From: Acetobacteraceae bacterium
Lineage (GTDB): Bacteria; Pseudomonadota; Alphaproteobacteria; Acetobacterales; Acetobacteraceae
NCBI GenBank assembly: GCA_024280945.1
Contig: JAMXLO010000122.1
Location: forward strand, 62,001 to 126,000
Direction of reading: 5' to 3'
Length of the DNA stretch: 64,000 nucleotides
Shown here: positions 17,219 through 27,538 of the stretch, in pieces
Numbering within the stretch: the stretch's first letter is position 1
How the letters are laid out: every line of letters starts with the position of its first letter
Notes under the pieces: model-generated
The model's input: only the letters and a program-made list of their open reading frames with translations
What the model was told of the DNA's origin: nothing
Database searches by the model: none
Made by a program: the position numbers and the translations under genes

Positions 17219-17632
17219 ATGAACTATTGGTTGGTGAAATCGGAACCGGACTCATTCTCCTGGGATCAGCAGGTCGCGAATGGCATCGAGCCCTGGACGG
17301 GGGTGCGCAACCACACAGCCAGGCAGAACCTGAAGGCTATGAAGCTGGGGGATCGCGCCTTCTTCTATCACTCCAACCAGGGAAAAGAGATCGTCGGCGT
17401 CGTCGAGGTGGTGCGCGAGGCCTATCCCGACCCGACAGCTGAGAAGGGCCCGTGGGTGTGCGTGGACATGAAGGCGGTCGCCCCGATGCCCCGGCCGGTG
17501 ACGCTGGCGGCCGTCAAGGCCGACCCGAAACTGACGGACATGGCCTTGGTAAAGCTGTCTCGGCTGTCGGTGATGCCGGTCTCGAAGCCGCACTGGGATT
17601 ACATCTGCCGACTGGGCGGCTGGAAAAAATGA
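17219..17632 (+). CDS. EVE domain-containing protein
   Basis: A 137-residue protein made of a single EVE (PUA-like) domain: it opens with MNYWLVKSEPDSFSWD, then WTGVRNHTARQNLKAMKLGD, FFYHSNQGKEIVGVVEVV, and ends with the aromatic SKPHWDYICRLGG. EVE domains bind modified bases (such as methylated or hydroxymethylated cytosine or RNA modifications); human THYN1 is a homologue. Its bacterial role is not defined. A GGGGAGG lies 12 bases upstream. The stop overlaps the start of the Rieske gene by an ATGA, so the two are co-translated. Confidence 0.93.
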   Translation: MNYWLVKSEPDSFSWDQQVANGIEPWTGVRNHTARQNLKAMKLGDRAFFYHSNQGKEIVGVVEVVREAYPDPTAEKGPWVCVDMKAVAPMPRPVTLAAVKADPKLTDMALVKLSRLSVMPVSKPHWDYICRLGGWKK

Positions 17633-18078
17633 GCGAAAGCGAGAAGACCCCCTCCCCCCACCCCCCTCCCGCAAGGGGAGGGGGAGTAGATCCGGGTCCG
17701 GAACTCCCCCTCCCCTTGCGGGAGGGGGGGGGGGGGAGGGAGTGGCGGCCTCTCTGCCTCCTCGCCGATCTCCCCGATGGCGGCTCGACCAGCTTCCCGC
17801 CGCCGCCTGGCAGCTTCACCGGCCTGTTCGCCGTCCGCCAGGGCGGCGCTGTCTTCGTCTACGTCAATTCCTGCCCGCATATCGGCACCCCGCTCGATTG
17901 GGTACCGGGCCGCTTTCTGTCTGCCGACGGCAGCCGCATCATCTGCGCCACGCATGGCGCCGAGTTTCGCATCACCGATGGCGAATGCCTCCGCGGGCCA
18001 TGTTTCGGTGATCGATTGGAGCCGGTCATGATCCAGATCAAGGACGGCGTCGTTTTTGTGCCGCAGGTTGCCCAGTAG
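17629..18078 (+). CDS. Rieske (2Fe-2S) protein with repeat-derived N-terminus
   Basis: About 149 residues. The Rieske ligands are C82 and H84 (CPHIGTPLDW) and C106 and H109 (CATHGAEF), the spacing of the small ferredoxin-type Rieske proteins that feed electrons to oxygenases or nitrite reductases. ATG 17629 overlaps the EVE stop. Residues about 7-39 (rich in Pro, Gly and Arg) are encoded by a palindromic repeat with a run of 13 G, and look unlike any domain. The native start was probably near REWRPLCLLADLPDG. The frame across the G run should be treated with care, because one base more or less would break it. Confidence 0.8.
   Translation: MSESEKTPSPHPPPARGGGVDPGPELPLPLREGGGGREWRPLCLLADLPDGGSTSFPPPPGSFTGLFAVRQGGAVFVYVNSCPHIGTPLDWVPGRFLSADGSRIICATHGAEFRITDGECLRGPCFGDRLEPVMIQIKDGVVFVPQVAQ
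17661..17736. repeat. Palindromic repeat with 13-G tract inside the Rieske gene
   Basis: A perfect inverted repeat: CTCCCGCAAGGGGAGGGGG at the left (from 17666) and its reverse complement at the right (to 17724), 22 matched bases to each side counting the flanking AGT/ACT, separated by about 15 bases. The right arm continues into 13 consecutive G (17724-17736). Elements of this kind, with arms of the form CCCTCCCGCAAGGGGAGGG, are common between genes in many proteobacteria. Here it sits inside coding sequence. Confidence 0.8.
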
Positions 18079-18305
18079 CGACGGTCGCTGCGCCTGCCAT
18101 AACCGCTGGGTTCATCCGGCCCGATCGGGGAATAGACGTCATGAAGCGCGCCAATCCGGCGCCGCCGGGGTACTGGGTCAGTGCCGGCATGCACCTCGCC
18201 TTTCCGTTGCTTGAAGCACCCGCGGATGCTGCGTAGCCTGCTCGATGCAGAGGGTTACCACCGCAGGGTAAGACCCCAACCAAGACCGACTTGAGGAAAC
18301 CCGCT
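18079..18305. other. Intergenic region before acsA
   Basis: 227 bases with no gene I can support. A 31-codon frame (18141-18236, beginning MKRANPAPPGYWVSAGMHL) lacks a ribosome-binding site. A GAGGAAA lies 5 bases before the acsA ATG. No clear promoter or operator was recognised. Confidence 0.4.
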
Positions 18306-20255
18306 ATGCCAGACGTGCACCCAGCCGACGGACAGGTCTTTCCGATCAAACCGGAAATCGCCGCCAAGGCCCACATCACCGCTTCGCGATATCAGGAGAT
18401 GTTCGAGCGAGCGGCCCGGGATCCTGACGGGTTCTGGTCCGAACAGTCGCGCCGGATCGCCTGGATGAAGGGACCGACCCGGATCAAGAACACCAGCTTC
18501 GCCGGAGGTGTTTCGATCAAGTGGTTCGAGGACGGCACGCTGAACGCCTCCGCCACCTGCCTTGACCGGCATCTGGCGTCGCGTGGTGACAAGACTGCGA
18601 TCATCTGGGAGAGCGACGATCCGTCCGCCTCGAAGCACGTGACCTATCGCGAACTGCACGAGCAGGTGTGCCGGCTGGCCAATGCGTTGAAGGGTCTCGG
18701 CGTCAAGAAGGGCGACCGCGTCACCATCTATCTGCCGATGGTGCCCGAGGCCGCCGTTGCGATGCTGGCCTGTGCACGCATCGGCGCCATCCATTCGGTG
18801 GTGTTCGGCGGCTTCTCGCCCGACAGCCTCGCCAACCGCATCCAGGACTGCGCATCCGAACTGCTGATCACCGCCGATGAAGGTCGGCGCGGCGGGCGCA
18901 AGGTGCCGCTGAAGGCAAATGCGGACGAGGCACTGAAATCCTGCCCGGCGGTGAAGAACGTCGTCGTGGTGAAGGTGACCGGCGGCAAAGTCCCGATGCA
19001 GTCGGGTCGCGACCATGACTATGCGACGCTCTGCTCGGCGGCGTCGCCTGATTGTCCGCCGCTGGAGATGAACGCGGAGGATCCGCTGTTCATTCTCTAC
19101 ACGTCCGGCAGTACAGGCCGGCCGAAGGGCGTGCTGCACACCACTGGCGGCTACATGGTGTGGGCGAGCTTCACCCATGAATACGTATTCGACTATCACC
19201 CGGGCGAGGTCTACTGGTGCACCGCCGACGTCGGCTGGGTGACCGGCCACACCTACATCGTATATGGTCCCCTCGCGAACGGCGCCACCACGCTGATGTT
19301 CGAAGGCATTCCGAACTATCCGGACAGTTCGCGCTTCTGGCAGGTGGTGGACAAGCACAAGGTCAACATCTTCTACACCGCACCCACCGCAATCCGCGCG
19401 CTCATGCGTGACGGCGAAGCACCCGTGCGCAAGACCTCGCGCAGATCGTTGCGCATTCTTGGCAGCGTCGGCGAGCCGATCAATCCGGAAGCATGGCTGT
19501 GGTACGACCGTGTTGTGGGCGAGCATCGTTGCCCGATCGTCGATACGTGGTGGCAGACCGAGACCGGCGGCATCCTGATCTCGCCGCTGCCCGGTGCGAC
19601 GGCCACCAAGCCTGGCTCCGCGACACGTCCGCTTCCGGGCGTTCGCCCGATCATCGTCGATAACGATGGTCACGAATTGCACGGCGCCTGCGAGGGCAAT
19701 TTGTGTCTGGCGGATTCGTGGCCCGGCCAGATGCGTACGGTGTTCGGTGACCACGAGCGGTTCGTGCAGACCTACTTCTCCACCTTCAAGGGCCTTTACT
19801 TCACCGGCGACGGCGCGCGTCGCGATGCCGATGGTTATTACTGGATCACCGGCCGCGTCGATGACGTGATCAATGTTTCGGGCCATCGCATGGGCACGGC
19901 GGAAGTCGAGAGTGCACTTGTGGCGCATCCCAAGGTGGCGGAGGCTGCGGTTGTCGGATTCCCGCACGAGCTGAAGGGACAGGGCATCTATGCCTATGTC
20001 ACCCTGAAGCTGGGCGAGGAACCAAGCGAGGATCTGCGCAAGGAACTGGTCACCTGGGTCCGCAAGGAGATCGGTCCGATCGCCTCGCCGGACGCGATTC
20101 AATGGGCGCCGGCGCTGCCGAAGACCCGCAGCGGCAAGATCATGCGCCGCATCCTGCGCAAGATCGCTGCCAACGAGACCGACAGCCTGGGCGACACCTC
20201 GACGCTCGCCGATCCCGCCGTGGTCAACGAGCTGGTGGATAACCGCGTGCAGTAG
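18306..20255 (+). CDS. acsA: Acetyl-CoA synthetase (acetate--CoA ligase)
   Basis: A 649-residue AMP-forming ligase, the usual length for Acs. The N-terminal [20 protein letters not shown], the ATP/AMP motif [11 protein letters not shown], the WWQTETGG segment, [20 protein letters not shown] and the C-terminal [11 protein letters not shown] with the lysine that is acetylated in regulated Acs enzymes are all present. It converts acetate, ATP and CoA to acetyl-CoA, AMP and pyrophosphate. ATG 18306 is preferred over an upstream frame start at 18291 because GAGGAAA lies just before it. The large frame on the opposite strand is a by-product of the GC-rich codons. A hairpin follows the stop. Confidence 0.96.
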   Translation: MPDVHPADGQVFPIKPEIAAKAHITASRYQEMFERAARDPDGFWSEQSRRIAWMKGPTRIKNTSFAGGVSIKWFEDGTLNASATCLDRHLASRGDKTAIIWESDDPSASKHVTYRELHEQVCRLANALKGLGVKKGDRVTIYLPMVPEAAVAMLACARIGAIHSVVFGGFSPDSLANRIQDCASELLITADEGRRGGRKVPLKANADEALKSCPAVKNVVVVKVTGGKVPMQSGRDHDYATLCSAASPDCPPLEMNAEDPLFILYTSGSTGRPKGVLHTTGGYMVWASFTHEYVFDYHPGEVYWCTADVGWVTGHTYIVYGPLANGATTLMFEGIPNYPDSSRFWQVVDKHKVNIFYTAPTAIRALMRDGEAPVRKTSRRSLRILGSVGEPINPEAWLWYDRVVGEHRCPIVDTWWQTETGGILISPLPGATATKPGSATRPLPGVRPIIVDNDGHELHGACEGNLCLADSWPGQMRTVFGDHERFVQTYFSTFKGLYFTGDGARRDADGYYWITGRVDDVINVSGHRMGTAEVESALVAHPKVAEAAVVGFPHELKGQGIYAYVTLKLGEEPSEDLRKELVTWVRKEIGPIASPDAIQWAPALPKTRSGKIMRRILRKIAANETDSLGDTSTLADPAVVNELVDNRVQ

Positions 20256-20262
20256 CGCCGAC

Positions 20263-20294
20263 GATATCGGCGACTTCAAACGGTCGCCGATATC
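20263..20294 (+). terminator. Hairpin after acsA
   Basis: An 11-base perfect stem (GATATCGGCGA / TCGCCGATATC) with a 10-base loop starts 8 bases after the acsA stop. It has no T-tract, so it may protect the 3' end of the message or act as a weak terminator. Confidence 0.5.
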
Positions 20295-20336
20295 TGACAA
20301 TCGGTCGGGTTGAATCCGGAACGTCGCCGTCCCACA

Positions 20337-20356
20337 CCTGACAGCTACTTGTCAGG
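20337..20356 (+). promoter_or_regulatory. Hairpin covering the ribosome-binding site of the SLC13 gene
   Basis: CCTGACA and TGTCAGG pair around the loop GCTACT. The right arm holds the start of the AGGAAG ribosome-binding site (20354-20359), and the hairpin ends 5 bases before the ATG at 20362. When formed it would hinder initiation. Confidence 0.4.
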
Positions 20357-20361
20357 AAGCA

Positions 20362-22152
20362 ATGCATTTGACCCTGCCGCAGATTGAAGCCCTGGCGATC
20401 GTCGCCGGAATGCTGCTGCTGTTCATATCCGACCGGTTGCGATACGACCTTGTCGCGGCGCTGGCGCTATCGGCAGCCGTCCTTACCGGTGTGGTACCAG
20501 CCAAGAAGGCCTTCGAGGGCTTCGCAAGCTCCGTTGTCATCATCATAGCCTCTGTGCTGGTGATCAGCCGCGCGGTGGCGGTGTCCGGCATCATCGACAG
20601 CGCGATGCGCCGCGTCATGCGTTTCCTGGATTCCACCACGCTGCAGGTTGCCGCGCTGACCGCTGCGGTCAGTTTCCTGTCGGCGTTCGTCAAGAACGTT
20701 GGTGCACTCGGCATCTTCATGCCAGTCGCCATCCAGGCCGCGGAGCGGCGCAACCGTCCCGTATCACGCTACCTGATGCCACTGGCATTTGGTTCACTGA
20801 TCGGCGGGACCATCACGCAGATCGGCACATCGCCGAACGTGCTGATATCGGAAGTGCGCCAACAGGTCGTGGGACAGCCATATCACTTGTTCGATTACAC
20901 GCCTGTCGGCCTGCCGCTGACCTGCATCGCCATAGTGTTCCTCAGTATCGGCTGGCGTCTGTTGCCGGCAAACCGGCAGGGTCAACCCACGCCAGAAAAG
21001 CGTTTCGAGATCGAGGACTACACCAGCGAAGCCGTGTTGCCCGAAGGATCGCCGCAGGTGGGCAAGACAGTCGCCGACCTGGAGACACTGGGCGAAGGCG
21101 AAGTTACCGTCACCGGCGTGATCCGTGAGCAATCGCACCGCTACGTGCCGCGACGCAACTGGACGCTGTACGCGAACGATATCCTTGTGCTGCAGGGCGA
21201 CCCCACCGCCTTGCAGCCGCTGGTCGATCAGGCCGGCCTGAAGTTGCTCGGGGCGGACGAGATCGCGGCGCTGAAGCCGCATGACAAGGACGATGTGCTG
21301 GAGACTGTCGAGGCCGTGGTCGCACCGGACTCGCTGTTGATCGGCAACACACCGCAGGACCTGCACCTGCGACAGAATTACGAGGTCAATCTGCTCGCAC
21401 TCAGTCGCGCCGATGAACGCACCACCACAAGGCTGCGCACGAGCCACTTCGCCGCGAACGATATCCTGGTGCTGCAGGGCCGCCAGCGTCAGCTCGGTCG
21501 AGCACTGACGGAACTTGGACTATTGCCGCTCGCGGAACGCAATCTTGCGATCGGTCGGCCGCGGTGGCGCTACGTGCCGATCCTCATCCTTCTCGCCGCG
21601 ATGGTCGCGATCGCGGTCGGCCTGGTTCAGGTCGAAGTCGGCTTCTTCATCGCCGCCACTTTGATCGTGCTGTTGCGGCTGGTCACTGCACGGGAAGCGT
21701 ATGACGCGATCGAGTGGCCGATCATCGTCATGCTCGGCTGTCTTATACCCGTCGGCGAGGCGCTGAAGGACACCGGGGCAGCCAAATTGATGGCGGATGG
21801 GCTGACGGTGCTGGCAGCGCAACTGCCCGCGTATCTCGCGGTTGGGCTTATCATGATCGTTTCTATGCTGGTCACACCGCTGCTGCATCACGCCGCGGCG
21901 GTGCTGATGATGGGACCGGTCGCGGCGGCGGTGGCAAAAAATCTTGGGCTCGCTCCTGATGCGTTCCTGATGGCGGTCGCCTTTGGTGCCGCCTCGGATT
22001 TTCTCACGCCGATCGGGCATCAGAACAGCACGCTGGTGATGGGCCCAGGCGGTTACCGGTTCAGCGACTATTGGCGGCTTGGACTGCCGCTGTCGATCAT
22101 CGTGGCAGTGTGCGGGACGGCGCTGATCCTGTGGTGGTGGCCATTGCGGTAG
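20362..22152 (+). CDS. SLC13-family (DASS) permease with two RCK_C domains
   Basis: A 596-residue membrane protein. The N-terminal half has membrane segments and the family motif in VSFLSAFVKNVGALGIFMPVAI and GTITQIGTSPNVLIS; the C-terminal half repeats it (LLHHAAAVLMMGPVAAAVA, LTPIGHQNSTLVMGPGGY). Between them are two TrkA-C (RCK_C) domains at about residues 210-400 (AVLPEGSPQVGKTVADLE, NDILVLQGDPTALQPL; SLLIGNTPQDLHLRQNYEVNLLALSR, NDILVLQGRQRQL). The family imports dicarboxylates, sulfate or other anions with sodium; this RCK-carrying group is often called a sulfate or anion transporter, but the substrate here is unknown. An unusual hairpin overlies its ribosome-binding site. Confidence 0.9.
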   Translation: MHLTLPQIEALAIVAGMLLLFISDRLRYDLVAALALSAAVLTGVVPAKKAFEGFASSVVIIIASVLVISRAVAVSGIIDSAMRRVMRFLDSTTLQVAALTAAVSFLSAFVKNVGALGIFMPVAIQAAERRNRPVSRYLMPLAFGSLIGGTITQIGTSPNVLISEVRQQVVGQPYHLFDYTPVGLPLTCIAIVFLSIGWRLLPANRQGQPTPEKRFEIEDYTSEAVLPEGSPQVGKTVADLETLGEGEVTVTGVIREQSHRYVPRRNWTLYANDILVLQGDPTALQPLVDQAGLKLLGADEIAALKPHDKDDVLETVEAVVAPDSLLIGNTPQDLHLRQNYEVNLLALSRADERTTTRLRTSHFAANDILVLQGRQRQLGRALTELGLLPLAERNLAIGRPRWRYVPILILLAAMVAIAVGLVQVEVGFFIAATLIVLLRLVTAREAYDAIEWPIIVMLGCLIPVGEALKDTGAAKLMADGLTVLAAQLPAYLAVGLIMIVSMLVTPLLHHAAAVLMMGPVAAAVAKNLGLAPDAFLMAVAFGAASDFLTPIGHQNSTLVMGPGGYRFSDYWRLGLPLSIIVAVCGTALILWWWPLR

Positions 22153-22207
22153 TATGACACGGCCAGATGTGGACGCCGGCACGTTCCGACGCCCGCAGCA
22201 GTATCGG

Positions 22208-22418
22208 TCAGAACGATCCGTGGAAATCGCGTTTGCCCGGCTCCACACCACGATGGCGCAGGATGTTGTACGCCGTGGCCACCTTACGCGCCGTCGCACT
22301 GCGCTGCTCAACCGCGAGATGCGGCGTCAACTGGCGAAAGATGAAGGCGCCGGCAAGCGGATTGACGATGGAGAACAGTCAGGAAAGCCGAGAGGAACGC
22401 ATCGATCGCTTGCTGCAT
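22208..22418 (-). pseudogene. Frameshifted and truncated MarC-family membrane protein fragment
   Basis: On the minus strand an ATG at 22418 reads MQQAIDAFLSAFLTV, the N-terminus of MarC/NAAT-family proteins. After a frame change near 22375 the neighbouring frame reads LFSIVNPLAGAFIFRQLTPH and then LAVEQRSATARKVA, which continues the same family pattern. The similarity ends after about 45 residues and the frame stops at 22208, whereas intact members have about 200 residues and six membrane segments. The call rests on the characteristic FSIVNP motif and the residue order. It lies between the SLC13 permease and the amidase. Confidence 0.6.
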
Positions 22419-22427
22419 CCGACGGGG

Positions 22428-23837
22428 TCAGGCGAGCTTTGGTCGCTTGTCCGCCCACGGTTGTTCCTGCTCGAAGGCTGCCGACGCCTGCAGCACGCCA
22501 AGATCATCGAAGCGGCGGCCGACGATCTGCAATCCGACCGGCAGGCCGTCTGCTGTGAACCCGCATGGTACGCTGGCGGCTGGGTTCCAGGACATGTTGA
22601 AGGGGTAGGAGAATTCGGCCCAAGAAAGCCAGTCCCACTCGTGCTGCGGCCAGTGGTCCGGCATCAGCTTCTCGGCCGGGAACGCGGCAACAGAAACCGC
22701 AGGCGTCAGCAGGAAATCCCAATCCTCGAACCAGCGATGGATCGCGGCGATATAGGCCATCTTGCGATCGCGCATGAGTTGATATTCGGTGACGGAGTAG
22801 TCCCGCGCCGCTTTGATGCATGCGACCAGGCCGGGGTCCATCTTGGCTTCCCATTTGGCCAGATGCGGCGTCAGACGACTCATATGTGCCGCCCAGAAGA
22901 AGCGGATCATTTCCGGACCTTGCCCGGCCCACGGTGTCTTCACTTCCTCGACCGTGGCACCAAGCGCGCTGAAGCGCGCGACAGCGGACTTGACCAGTGC
23001 GGCCACCTCCGGATCGACGCGCGCATGTCCCAGATCGGGACTATAGGCGATACGCTTGCCGCGCACGCCTTCGTGCAGCCGGCCGAGATAATCGGCCGGT
23101 CCTGCCTCGCAGGTGGTGTGATCCAGCGGATGCGGGCCTGCCATCACTTCCAACATCAGTGCGCTGTCGGCGACGGTGCGCGTCATTGGACCCATGTGCG
23201 ACGTGTAATCGCCGCTGCCTACCGGATAGTACGGCACGCGGCCGAATGTCGGCTTCAGTCCGAACACGCCGCAGAAGTGTGACGGCATCCGGATCGAGCC
23301 GGCCCCATCGCTGCCCTGGTGCAGCGGGCCGAACCCGGCCGCGCCCGCGGCACCCGCACCTGCGGACGATGCACCGGCGTTGGTGCCGTATTTCCATGGG
23401 TTGTGCGTAATACCGGTCAACGGCGAATGGCTGACACCCGTCCAGCCGAACTCCGAGGTGGTGGTCTTGCCCAGGATGATTGCGCCTTCGCTGCGCAAGC
23501 GCGGCACGATCGGCGTGTCCTCGGTCGGCTGATTGCCGGCGAAGATGTGGCTGCCCATCTGCGTCGGCATATCCATGGTGATCGCCAGGTCTTTGATGGT
23601 CGCCGGAACACCGTGCAGTCGGCCGATGCGTTCGTCCTTCATCAATGCGGCCTCTGCTTGCCTGGCCGCGTCCATCGCCGCATCGGCCGCGAGATAGGCG
23701 AAGGCGTTCACGCGTGGGTTCAGCGCTTCGATGCGGGCCAGCAGCGCGGTCATCACTTCGACCGGCGACAGCTTCTTCTGGCGGATCATTTCCGCCAACT
23801 GCACCGCAGGCGTGAAGGCGAGTGACTCGGCATCCAT
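22428..23837 (-). CDS. Amidase (amidase signature family)
   Basis: A 469-residue enzyme of the amidase signature family. The catalytic Ser-cisSer-Lys triad can be placed at K82 (PATIKDL), S158 (GASSAG) and S181 (GSDGAGSIR). The LHGVPATIKD and PMTRTVADSALMLE segments are also typical. It would hydrolyse an amide bond; members include aryl- and aliphatic amidases, and the GatA subunit, but there are no gatB or gatC neighbours and the sequence resembles the stand-alone catabolic type. GGGGAGA lies upstream of ATG 23837. It converges on a MarC-like remnant region. Confidence 0.92.
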   Translation of the reverse strand: MDAESLAFTPAVQLAEMIRQKKLSPVEVMTALLARIEALNPRVNAFAYLAADAAMDAARQAEAALMKDERIGRLHGVPATIKDLAITMDMPTQMGSHIFAGNQPTEDTPIVPRLRSEGAIILGKTTTSEFGWTGVSHSPLTGITHNPWKYGTNAGASSAGAGAAGAAGFGPLHQGSDGAGSIRMPSHFCGVFGLKPTFGRVPYYPVGSGDYTSHMGPMTRTVADSALMLEVMAGPHPLDHTTCEAGPADYLGRLHEGVRGKRIAYSPDLGHARVDPEVAALVKSAVARFSALGATVEEVKTPWAGQGPEMIRFFWAAHMSRLTPHLAKWEAKMDPGLVACIKAARDYSVTEYQLMRDRKMAYIAAIHRWFEDWDFLLTPAVSVAAFPAEKLMPDHWPQHEWDWLSWAEFSYPFNMSWNPAASVPCGFTADGLPVGLQIVGRRFDDLGVLQASAAFEQEQPWADKRPKLA

Positions 23838-24003
23838 CGCTGTCTCCCCTATGGGCGTATGTTGCGCGGGCGCAGACTATCAACGTGAGCCGCTGGGTGG
23901 CCAGCAGTCGTTCGTGACGCTAACAGACTGCACTAACTGAACATTAACATGACTGGCGTATCCCGGTCGTGGCGTGGCGGTTGTGCCGAAGGAGTGAGCG
24001 AGA

Positions 24004-24874
24004 GTGGCTGCCAACGACAGTTGGATGTACCAGGGACGCGATGAGAAGGGTCGGTTCGGCAACGGAACCTCGCCGAACTCGGATCATGGCGATCCAGGCT
24101 CGGGCGATGGTGGAAGCATGCTGCCGCCAGGCGGTGGTGTATGGCGCTGTCGGCCATATGACGGCGGCAGAGCGGACGCGGTACACGGCGCATCTGGACC
24201 GGAGCGACGTTTCGCGGCTGAGCAAAACCCTGCTGGCCTGGAGTCAGCGTCGGGCCTGGGTCGTGACAGCTTCCGGGAACGGTTCCTTGGTGGTGCTGGC
24301 AGCGATGAGATCGTCGACCATCTGCGCAAGGCGGCGGACAACGCTGCCAGAGCCACGACGTCCGAGCAGCAGCGCGACGCAGCGGGCGAGCCTGCGACTG
24401 CCGGGCGGTTGGTTGGCCCGGACAGATGGCTTCGCTTCATTGCGGCTGCACGCGACCGGGCATTGGCTACCAGCGTCGCTGCTGGCACCGGACAAGCTGC
24501 ATCGGCTGTTGTGACGAAGGTGCAGGAACTCCTGCTGACCCCGAGGGTTCCGCTCCTGGCGGAACCACCGAAGGGTATCATTCCCCGGCTGATGGAACGC
24601 ATTCCGCGCCAGAGCGGCAGCGACTGATGTACCAAGCTGGGCAAGAGGCATCGCGCGCCGCGTCGGTGAAACACCGAACGACTTTGCCAGGCGGCTGATG
24701 GATGACCGCTATGGTCCGGGCAATTGGAAGCCGAGCAACCGAGAATACAATCAGATCAAGAAATTTGGCGAGCGAGCATTTCGGGATCCTACGACGGTAG
24801 CTCCAACGGAACAGGAAGGGCAGCCTGAGGCGTCAGTTGCTCCGCAGTCGGGCACAATCAAGGAGTGGACATGA
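24004..24874 (+). pseudogene. Frameshifted gene with polymorphic-toxin-like C-terminus
   Basis: No single frame spans the gene. Frame 1 begins at GTG 24004 (MAANDSWMYQGRDEKGRFGN); codon use and sequence then point to frame 3 for about 24085-24250 (AIQARAMVEACCRQAVVYGA, SRLSKTLLAWSQ), back to frame 1 for about 24255-24625 (SDEIVDHLRKAADNAARATT, SVAAGTGQAASAVVTKVQEL), and to frame 2 from 24629 to the stop at 24872-24874. The frame 2 end (VPSWARGIARRVGETPNDFA, RLMDDRYGPGNW, IKKFGERAFRDP) has the look of the C-terminal tail of many RHS-like and other polymorphic toxins. An immunity-like gene overlaps its stop. The toxin gene therefore appears inactivated by two or three frame changes. The toxic activity cannot be named. 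Confidence 0.6.
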
Positions 24875-25110
24875 GTCGGTTCGTCTATGAGCTCTGGCAT
24901 TACAAAATCGCAGGGGGTGAAGAACCTGATGAAGACAAATGTCCGAAAGATATAGGGATTTACTCAACAGAAGCGCGAGCCAAGGCGGCCATTGAGCGTG
25001 TCAAGGACAAACCGGGTTTTCGCGACTGGCCGGGTGGTTTCAGGATCTTCCGGGCGATCCTTGACAAGGACTATTGGACAGAGGGCTTCATCAGTTCTGA
25101 CGAAGCGTGA
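24871..25110 (+). CDS. Small DUF7336-like protein, probable immunity partner
   Basis: A 79-residue acidic protein: FVYELWHYKIAGGEEPDEDK, then DIGIYSTEARAKAAIERVKD, PGFRDWPGGFRIF and DKDYWTEGF. This pattern is that of a small family I know as DUF7336 (name from memory), often encoded directly after toxin genes. ATG 24871 overlaps the stop of the broken toxin gene (ATGA) and has AAGGAG 5 bases upstream. The gene is intact although its partner is not, which would fit an orphan immunity gene kept for protection, or a recent loss of the toxin. Confidence 0.7.
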   Translation: MSRFVYELWHYKIAGGEEPDEDKCPKDIGIYSTEARAKAAIERVKDKPGFRDWPGGFRIFRAILDKDYWTEGFISSDEA

Positions 25111-25238
25111 TCTGCAAAGTGCTGATGTGGCTGCGGTGAGCGGACCATCAAGCCAACAGTCTCAGCCGGCTGACGGCTTGGTGCTCAGGGCCATCGTTTG
25201 TTCCAACAAGGGCTGCTATTGCTGCGCGAGGAGGCCAC

Positions 25239-26720
<1,482 letters not shown>

Positions 26721-26767
26721 AGGCATACGGTCGGAAAGCGTGAATCGCGCTCTGATCAAGCAGGCCA

Positions 26768-27538
26768 CTACATCCCGATCGAATAGCCACCATCCACCGG
26801 GATCGCCGTCCCCGTGACGAAATCCGACGCAGGACTGGCGAGGAATGCAGCGATCCCCGCCATATCGTTCGGAACGCCCCAGCGCCCGGCAGGTGTGCGA
26901 TCCTGCACGCGTTCCTGCAGTCCGGGCACCTCGCGGCGTGCGCGGCGTGTCAGGTCGGTGTCGATCCATCCAGGCAGCACCGCATTGACCTGGATGTTGT
27001 CCTTCGCCCAGGCCGTCGCCATCGCCCGCGTCATCTGCACGATGCCGCCCTTGCTCGACGCGTAGGGCGTGGCGTACGGCACGCCGAACAAGGACATCAT
27101 CGAACCGATATTGATCATCTTGCCGCCACCGGCGGCCTTCATCGGCGCATACGCCGCCTGCGAGCACAGGAACGCGCTGGTCAGATTGGTGTCCAGCACC
27201 TCGTGCCACTCATCTTCGGTGTATTCCTGCGGCATCTTGCGTATCGCGGTGCCGGCGTTGTTCACCAGGATATCGATCCGGCCGAACTGTTCGACCGTGT
27301 CGGCGACCAGCTTCACGCAGGCCGCCTTCTTGGTCACGTCGCCCTCCAGGAACGTGCAGCGTGCGCCAAGCTCGCGGAGCGAGGCGAGCGCAGGTCCCGC
27401 CTTGTCCGCATTGCGTCCCGCAATCGCGATCCATGCGCCACAGGACGCCATGCCCTGCGCCATGCCAAGCCCGATACCGCCGTTGCCGCCGGTGACCAGT
27501 GCCACCTTCCCCGTCAGGTCGAAGAGTTTGGCTGCCAT
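26768..27538 (-). CDS. Short-chain dehydrogenase/reductase (gluconate-dehydrogenase-like)
   Basis: A classical SDR of 256 residues: nucleotide-binding TGGNGGIGLG, NNAG, and catalytic S146, Y159 and K163 (YASSKGG). The end PVDGGYSIGM is typical. The overall pattern, with VNAVLPGWIDTDLT, is nearest to the 2-deoxy-D-gluconate or gluconate 5-dehydrogenase group, but SDR substrates cannot be read from sequence. ATG 27538 shares one base with the stop of the EF-G-like gene (TGATG), so the SDR is translated by coupling with it. Confidence 0.9.
   Translation of the reverse strand: MAAKLFDLTGKVALVTGGNGGIGLGMAQGMASCGAWIAIAGRNADKAGPALASLRELGARCTFLEGDVTKKAACVKLVADTVEQFGRIDILVNNAGTAIRKMPQEYTEDEWHEVLDTNLTSAFLCSQAAYAPMKAAGGGKMINIGSMMSLFGVPYATPYASSKGGIVQMTRAMATAWAKDNIQVNAVLPGWIDTDLTRRARREVPGLQERVQDRTPAGRWGVPNDMAGIAAFLASPASDFVTGTAIPVDGGYSIGM

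Noticed and set aside
18141-18236. A 31-codon frame starting MKRANPAP before acsA
   Set aside because: No ribosome-binding site and no similarity that I recognise.
18255-20300. A 681-codon open frame on the minus strand opposite acsA
   Set aside because: It mirrors the codons of a complete acetyl-CoA synthetase, has no recognisable domain, and such antisense frames are common in GC-rich genes.
24004-24627. A single intact 207-residue protein
   Set aside because: The part between about 24085 and 24250 reads as low-GC3, glycine- and proline-rich noise in this frame while frame 3 reads as helical protein, so the uninterrupted frame is probably accidental there.
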